Source: Microcella sp.
GTDB taxonomy: Bacteria; Actinomycetota; Actinomycetes; Actinomycetales; Microbacteriaceae
DNA length: 39,329 bases
Reading direction: 5' to 3'
Assembly: GCF_030645145.1 (NCBI RefSeq)
Contig: NZ_JAUSMI010000091.1
Span: 1 to 39,329 of the forward strand
Below, piece by piece: positions 35,571 through 39,329 of this stretch. The notes under the pieces are model-generated. The model was not told the DNA's origin and searched no databases. It saw only the letters and a program-made list of their open reading frames with translations. The translations under genes were made by a program, and so were the position numbers. Position 1 is the stretch's first letter. Every line of letters starts with the position of its first letter.

Positions 35571-37052
35571 ATGACCCAGCCGCCCCGCCCCCTCACGACC
35601 ACGGCCGCGACGAGCGCGCCGACCGAGGAGGAGTACGACCTCATCGTCATCGGCGCCGGCGCCGTCGGCGAGAACGTCGCCGATCGCGCGGTGCAGGGCG
35701 GGCTGACCGCGGTCATCATCGAGAGCGAGCTCGTGGGCGGCGAGTGCTCGTACTGGGCGTGCATGCCGTCGAAGGCGCTCGTGCGCTCGGTCTCGGCGCT
35801 GCGCGCCGCACGCGCCGTCCCCGGGGCGCGGGAGGCGGTCTCTGGGCCGCTCGACGTCGCCGCCGTGCTCGCGCGACGCGACGCCGTCGCGAGCCACTGG
35901 GACGACGCGGGGCAGGTGCGCTGGCTCGAGAGCGCGGGCATCGCGCTCGTGCGGGGCGAAGCGAGGCTCGACGGCGCGAAGCGGGTCGTCGTGACGGCGC
36001 CCGACGGCGCCGAGCGGGTCGTGATCGCCCGCAGCGCCGTCGCGATCTGCACGGGGTCGGACGCGGCGATCCCGGGCATCCCGGGCCTCGCCGAGTCGGC
36101 GCCGTGGGCCTCGCGGGAGGCGACGAGCGCGGAGCACGTGCCCGAGCGGCTCGCGATCATCGGCGGCGGCGTGGTCGGCTGCGAGATGGCGACGGCGTAC
36201 GCGGGTCTGGGCTCGCGCGTGACCCTGCTCAGCCGCGGCCGACTGCTGTCGAATCTCGAGGAGTTCGCGAGCGAGCTCGTGACCGAGCGGCTGCGCGACG
36301 ACGGGGTGACGGTGCTGGCGGGCGCCTCGCCCGCGCGCGTCGACCGGGCCGCCGACGGCACGGTGTCGATCGCGCTCGAGGGCGATGCCGCCCCGATCGA
36401 GGCCGACGAGGTGCTCGTGGCGACGGGCCGCCGCCCGCGCACCGACCGGCTCGGCCTCGAGACGATCGGACTCGCGGCCGGCGAGTGGCTGCGCGTCGAC
36501 GACACCCTCCGGGTCGAGGGCCACGACTGGCTGTACGCGGTCGGCGACGTGAACCATCGCGCGCTCCTGACGCACCAGGGCAAGTACCAGGCGCGCGCCG
36601 CGGGCGACGTGATCGCCGCCCGCGCGCGCGGCGAGCAGGTCGACGACACCGCGTGGGGGCCGTACGTCGCGACCGCCGATCACGACGCGGTGCCATCGGT
36701 CGCGTTCACCTCGCCCGAGGTCGCCTCGGTGGGGCTGACCGCCGCGGGTGCCGCCGAGCGCGGGCTCGCCGTGCGCGTCGCCGACTACGAGCTCGGGCAC
36801 GTCGCGGGCGCGAGCCTGCATGCGGACGGGTACCGGGGCCGCGCGCGGCTGGTCATCGACGACGAGCGCGATGTGGTGATCGGCTTCACGGCCGTGGGCG
36901 ACGATGTCGCCGAGCTCGTGCACGCCGCGACGATCGCGATCGTCGGCGAGGTGCCGGTCAGCCGGCTGCAGCACGCCGTGCCGTCGTACCCGACGATGAG
37001 CGAGATCTGGCTGCGGCTGCTCGAGACCGACCGCGCACAGCGGCGCGGCTGA
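35571..37052 (+). CDS. FAD-dependent pyridine nucleotide-disulfide oxidoreductase
   Basis: A 493-residue flavoprotein of the dihydrolipoamide/mercuric reductase fold. FAD motif VIGAGAVGENVA (27-38), a redox-active disulfide Cys59/Cys64 in GECSYWACMPSKAL, NAD(P) motif AIIGGGVVGCEMA near 200, the second FAD motif WLYAVGDVNHR near 322, and a C-terminal dimerisation domain. The usual catalytic HPT-x-SE near the C-terminus reads YPTMSE, with Tyr in place of His. AGGAG precedes ATG 35571, 10 bases after the preceding stop, so it is probably co-transcribed with the hydratase. The substrate is unknown; lipoamide is unlikely given the His change. Confidence 0.9.
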   Translation: MTQPPRPLTTTAATSAPTEEEYDLIVIGAGAVGENVADRAVQGGLTAVIIESELVGGECSYWACMPSKALVRSVSALRAARAVPGAREAVSGPLDVAAVLARRDAVASHWDDAGQVRWLESAGIALVRGEARLDGAKRVVVTAPDGAERVVIARSAVAICTGSDAAIPGIPGLAESAPWASREATSAEHVPERLAIIGGGVVGCEMATAYAGLGSRVTLLSRGRLLSNLEEFASELVTERLRDDGVTVLAGASPARVDRAADGTVSIALEGDAAPIEADEVLVATGRRPRTDRLGLETIGLAAGEWLRVDDTLRVEGHDWLYAVGDVNHRALLTHQGKYQARAAGDVIAARARGEQVDDTAWGPYVATADHDAVPSVAFTSPEVASVGLTAAGAAERGLAVRVADYELGHVAGASLHADGYRGRARLVIDDERDVVIGFTAVGDDVAELVHAATIAIVGEVPVSRLQHAVPSYPTMSEIWLRLLETDRAQRRG

Positions 37053-37108
37053 CTCCCCAACCGGGACGACCTCCCCGCCGCGTCACGAGCACCTGCTAGG
37101 AATGGCAC

Positions 37109-37549
37109 ATGCCCGTCGACCGGCCCCGCACCGTCGGCACGGCGCCGAGTCGCGCCGCGCGCGTCGTCGGTGCGCTCGGACGCGTACGGTGGCTGCGCCG
37201 GCTGGGCCTCCATCCCGTCGTGGCGCTCCCCGGCTACGCTCTCGTCTCCGCCCTCGCGCTCGTCTGGGGGGCCGTCCTCAGCGGCTTCCGCGTCGAGCGC
37301 CGCGGGGGCGTCATCGTGTGCGCCGGCCTGCCCCGCTGGGCCTTCGGGCGCGGAGGCACGACGCTCGGCGCCGTCTACCTCACGCGCGACGCGCTGAGCA
37401 CGAGCGTTCTCGAGCACGAGGCCGCGCACCGCGCCCAGTGGCGCCGGTACGGCCTCGCGATGATCCCCCTCTACCTCGCCGCGGGGCGCGACCCGCTGCG
37501 CAACCGCTTCGAGATCGACGCGGGCCTGAAGTCGGGCGGGTACGTCTGA
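37109..37549 (+). CDS. small membrane protein with HExxH motif
   Basis: A 146-residue protein. A basic N-terminus precedes one membrane helix (about 36-58, VVALPGYALVSALALVWGAVL), then a short domain with HEAAH at 103-107 (LEHEAAHRAQWRRYG) and a downstream NRFEIDAG segment in which Glu135 could be the third zinc ligand, as in gluzincin-type mini-metallopeptidases. It is otherwise uncharacterised to me. An AGGA at 8 bases supports ATG 37109. Its stop overlaps the next start as TGATG, so it is coupled to the short-chain dehydrogenase. Confidence 0.8.
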   Translation: MPVDRPRTVGTAPSRAARVVGALGRVRWLRRLGLHPVVALPGYALVSALALVWGAVLSGFRVERRGGVIVCAGLPRWAFGRGGTTLGAVYLTRDALSTSVLEHEAAHRAQWRRYGLAMIPLYLAAGRDPLRNRFEIDAGLKSGGYV

Positions 37550-38376
37550 TGCGCACGGTCGTCGTCACGGGAGCGAGCTCGGGCCTCGGCGCCGCCGCGG
37601 TCGTCGAGCTCGCGCGCCGCGACTGGCAGGTCGCGGTCGTGGGCCGCGACGCGGAGCGGACGGCGGCGGTCGCCGCGCGCGCGGGGGGCATCCCCTTCAT
37701 CGCCGATTTCGACGACCTCGACCAGGTGCGCGCGCTCGCGGACGACCTGCTCGCGCGATTCCCGCGGATCGACGCGCTCGTCAACAACGCCGGCGGCATC
37801 GTGAGCCGCCGCTCGACGACGGTCGACGGCAACGAGACGACGCTGCAGCGGAACGTGCTCGCCGCGGCCCTCCTCACCGAGCTGCTCGCCCCGCGACTGA
37901 GCGCCGCGCGCGACACCGGCCGCATCGTGCTCACCTCGAGCGTGCTCAATCGGCTCGGCGGGCTGCGCCTCGACGATCTCGACTTCGTCGATCGCCGCTA
38001 CGGGGCCGGCTGGCGGGCCTACGGTGCGAGCAAGCTCGCGACGATCCTCTACGCGCGCTCGCTCGTCGCGCGCACGGGCCTCGAGGCGTACGCGTTCCAC
38101 CCGGGGTACGTCCGCAGCGGCTTCGGCGCGGAGTCTCGCACCGCCCGCCTCCTGCAGCTCGTGACCGGCTCGATGCAGATCTCGCCCGAGGCGGGTGCCG
38201 CGCCCCTCGTGCATCTCGTCGACACCCCCGAGCTCGGCGTGCCCAACGGCACCTACTTCGACGGTCTCGACCCGCTCGGCGCCACGCACCCGAGCGCGGG
38301 CGACGCGCGCCTCGCCGACGAGCTGTGGCAGGCGATCGCGCGCCGCATCGACGTGCCGGCGGCCGTGGAGCGCTGA
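37549..38376 (+). CDS. short-chain dehydrogenase/reductase
   Basis: A 275-residue Rossmann-fold NAD(P)-dependent oxidoreductase of the SDR family. Cofactor motif TGASSGLG (7-14), the NNAGG structural motif near 80, catalytic serine in VLTSSVLN, and the YGASK catalytic Tyr/Lys pair near 162. The C-terminal AFHPGYVRSGFG is typical of retinol-dehydrogenase-like SDRs. It is translationally coupled to the HExxH protein. Substrate unknown. Confidence 0.93.
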   Translation: MRTVVVTGASSGLGAAAVVELARRDWQVAVVGRDAERTAAVAARAGGIPFIADFDDLDQVRALADDLLARFPRIDALVNNAGGIVSRRSTTVDGNETTLQRNVLAAALLTELLAPRLSAARDTGRIVLTSSVLNRLGGLRLDDLDFVDRRYGAGWRAYGASKLATILYARSLVARTGLEAYAFHPGYVRSGFGAESRTARLLQLVTGSMQISPEAGAAPLVHLVDTPELGVPNGTYFDGLDPLGATHPSAGDARLADELWQAIARRIDVPAAVER

Positions 38377-38398
38377 CGCGCCTCGCCGACGTCGCGCC

Positions 38399-38430
38399 GC
38401 CCGATCACCACTGCGGCCCGATCACCACTG
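38399..38430. repeat. 15-bp near-tandem duplication at the amidase 3' end
   Basis: GCCCGATCACCACTG occurs at 38399-38413 and again at 38416-38430, a 17-bp period. The second copy holds the amidase stop and its last Gln-Trp codons; the first copy lies just past the stop. It looks like a recent small tandem duplication in the 45-base gap between the convergent SDR and amidase genes. Confidence 0.85.
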
Positions 38431-39329
38431 GGGCGGGTGCAGGCGCGTGCGGCGCCGGCGCTCCCACTGCGCGCCGAGAGCGAGCAGGTCGGCCTCGCCG
38501 CCCGGCCGGCCGATCAGCTGGATGCCCATGGGCAGCCCGGGCTCGCTCGAGCCGCTCGGCGTGAGGCCGACGGGCAGGGTGAGGGCGGGGAGTCCGCTCA
38601 CGTTGACGAAGCTCGTCCACGGCGTGTACTGGACCTGCTGCTCGAAGTTGCGCTCGGCATCCGCCGCGTCGTACCAGCCGAGCGGGCGCGGCGTCATCGC
38701 GACCGCGGGCGTGAGGACGACATCGACGCTCGAGAAGCGGCGGATGACGCGGCGCTCGAAGCTCGTCAGCCACGCGAGCGCCTCGACGAGCCGCTCGGCG
38801 GGCAGGGCCCGGCCCCGCTCGACGAGCCACGCGGTGAGCGGCTCGAGGAGGGCGAGCTCGTCATCGGTGCGCGCGGGGATCCCGGACGCGCCCGCCATCC
38901 AGATCGTGCGGAAGTGCGTGCCGTAGTCGGGCTCGGGGTCGAGCGCGAGCTCCTCGACGCCGTGCCCAAGGGCGGCGAGCTCGCCGATCGCCTCGTCGAG
39001 CACCGCTCCGGCCTCGGGAGCGATGCGGATGTCCGCCCAGGCGTCCCACGGTGATGTCGTCATGAAGCCGAGCTGGAACCTGCCCTCCCCGCGCACCGCC
39101 GCACCGAGGAACGGGCCGTCGTGCGGGCTCGGCGCGCGCGTCGCGAACTCCCAGGGGGCGGCCGCGACGAGCGCATCGAGCATGAGCGCGGCATCCGCCA
39201 CCGTTCGCGCGATCGGGCCGGGCACGACGAGGCCGGCGAGGCGATCGAGCCCGCTTCCCGCGGGAAGCCGGCCGCGGGACGGCTTGAGGCCCACGAGCCC
39301 GCACGCGGCGGCGGGGATGCGGATGCTGC
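38422..39329 (-). CDS. amidase-signature family amidase (5' part outside window)
   Basis: The C-terminal 302 residues of an amidase-signature enzyme, which hydrolyses amide bonds using a Ser-cisSer-Lys triad. The visible part opens at SIRIPAAACGLVGLKPSRGR, whose first serine is the nucleophile position of the conserved GGSIR motif. GPIARTVADAALMLDAL and the C-terminal NVSGLPALTLPVGLTPSG follow, both typical. The catalytic lysine and cis-serine lie outside the window. It is convergent with the SDR gene. Whether it is free-standing or a GatA relative is not decidable, but the C-terminus resembles stand-alone amidases. Confidence 0.92.
   Translation of the reverse strand, partial: SIRIPAAACGLVGLKPSRGRLPAGSGLDRLAGLVVPGPIARTVADAALMLDALVAAAPWEFATRAPSPHDGPFLGAAVRGEGRFQLGFMTTSPWDAWADIRIAPEAGAVLDEAIGELAALGHGVEELALDPEPDYGTHFRTIWMAGASGIPARTDDELALLEPLTAWLVERGRALPAERLVEALAWLTSFERRVIRRFSSVDVVLTPAVAMTPRPLGWYDAADAERNFEQQVQYTPWTSFVNVSGLPALTLPVGLTPSGSSEPGLPMGIQLIGRPGGEADLLALGAQWERRRRTRLHPPQW

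Noticed and set aside
37102-38376. 424-codon frame starting at ATG 37102 that runs into the SDR
   Set aside because: Its first 149 residues are Arg-rich shadow of the HExxH gene, which has its own ribosome-binding site and motif; the SDR starts at ATG 37549.

Overview
The window is chromosomal DNA of a high-GC actinobacterium, most likely of the family Microbacteriaceae. The evidence is the very strong G/C third-position bias, many GTG starts, a Rho factor with a long Gly/Gln/Arg-rich insert, a GTP-dependent PEP carboxykinase divergent from a RamB-type regulator, and a gene order that closely follows the actinobacterial argS-lysA-hom-thrC-thrB-rho-prfA-prmC-sua5-wecA-atp block (Rv1292 to Rv1310 in Mycobacterium tuberculosis). 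I see no insertion sequence, prophage, CRISPR array, rRNA or origin. Coding density is high: no gene-free stretch exceeds 300 bases. The longest gaps are the lysA/MBL divergent region (19312-19502), the rho leader (14329-14498) and the atpI-atpB gap (5812-5954).

Region 1 (1-8340, minus strand) is one probable transcription unit: sua5 - wecA - atpI-like - atpB - atpE - atpF - atpH - atpA - atpG - atpD. atpD is cut by the window edge. Several junctions overlap by 4 bases or are nearly contiguous, and GC-rich hairpins sit in three intercistronic gaps. atpB has no ATG, GTG or TTG early enough to include its conserved N-terminus.

Region 2 (8428-10258, plus strand) holds a HAD hydrolase and an N5-(carboxyethyl)ornithine synthase-like dehydrogenase inserted into the otherwise collinear block. 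Region 3 (10263-19311, minus) resumes it with prmC, prfA, rho, thrB, thrC, hom and lysA: translation termination, transcription termination, and the threonine and lysine branches of the aspartate pathway. The ribosomal protein gene rpmE, which lies between rho and prfA in M. tuberculosis, is absent here and its place is taken by a hairpin. A beta-CASP metallo-beta-lactamase gene (19503-20879, plus) splits lysA from the DUF2993 gene and argS (20905-23453, minus). A transglutaminase-like gene and a tRNA-Arg(CCG) follow.

Region 4 (24475-29634) carries two divergent pairs. The first is a RimB-like retropepsin-fold protein with a RimK-type ATP-grasp ligase that has an extra C-terminal RCK_C/TrkA_C-like domain. 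The second is a RamB/ScfR-type regulator with PEP carboxykinase, separated by a perfect inverted repeat that looks like an operator.

Region 5 (29744-39329, mostly plus) contains a TPM-domain membrane protein followed by PspA/IM30, a DUF418-like membrane protein, an arginase-family protein, an enoyl-CoA hydratase, an FAD-dependent disulfide-oxidoreductase-fold enzyme, a small membrane protein with an HExxH motif, a short-chain dehydrogenase, and, on the minus strand, an amidase cut by the window edge.

I did not find a multi-gene system that I would call wholly new. The best candidates for follow-up are the RimK-RCK_C/RimB pair, the two genes that appear to need non-canonical start codons, the HExxH mini-protein, and the RamB/pckG operator.
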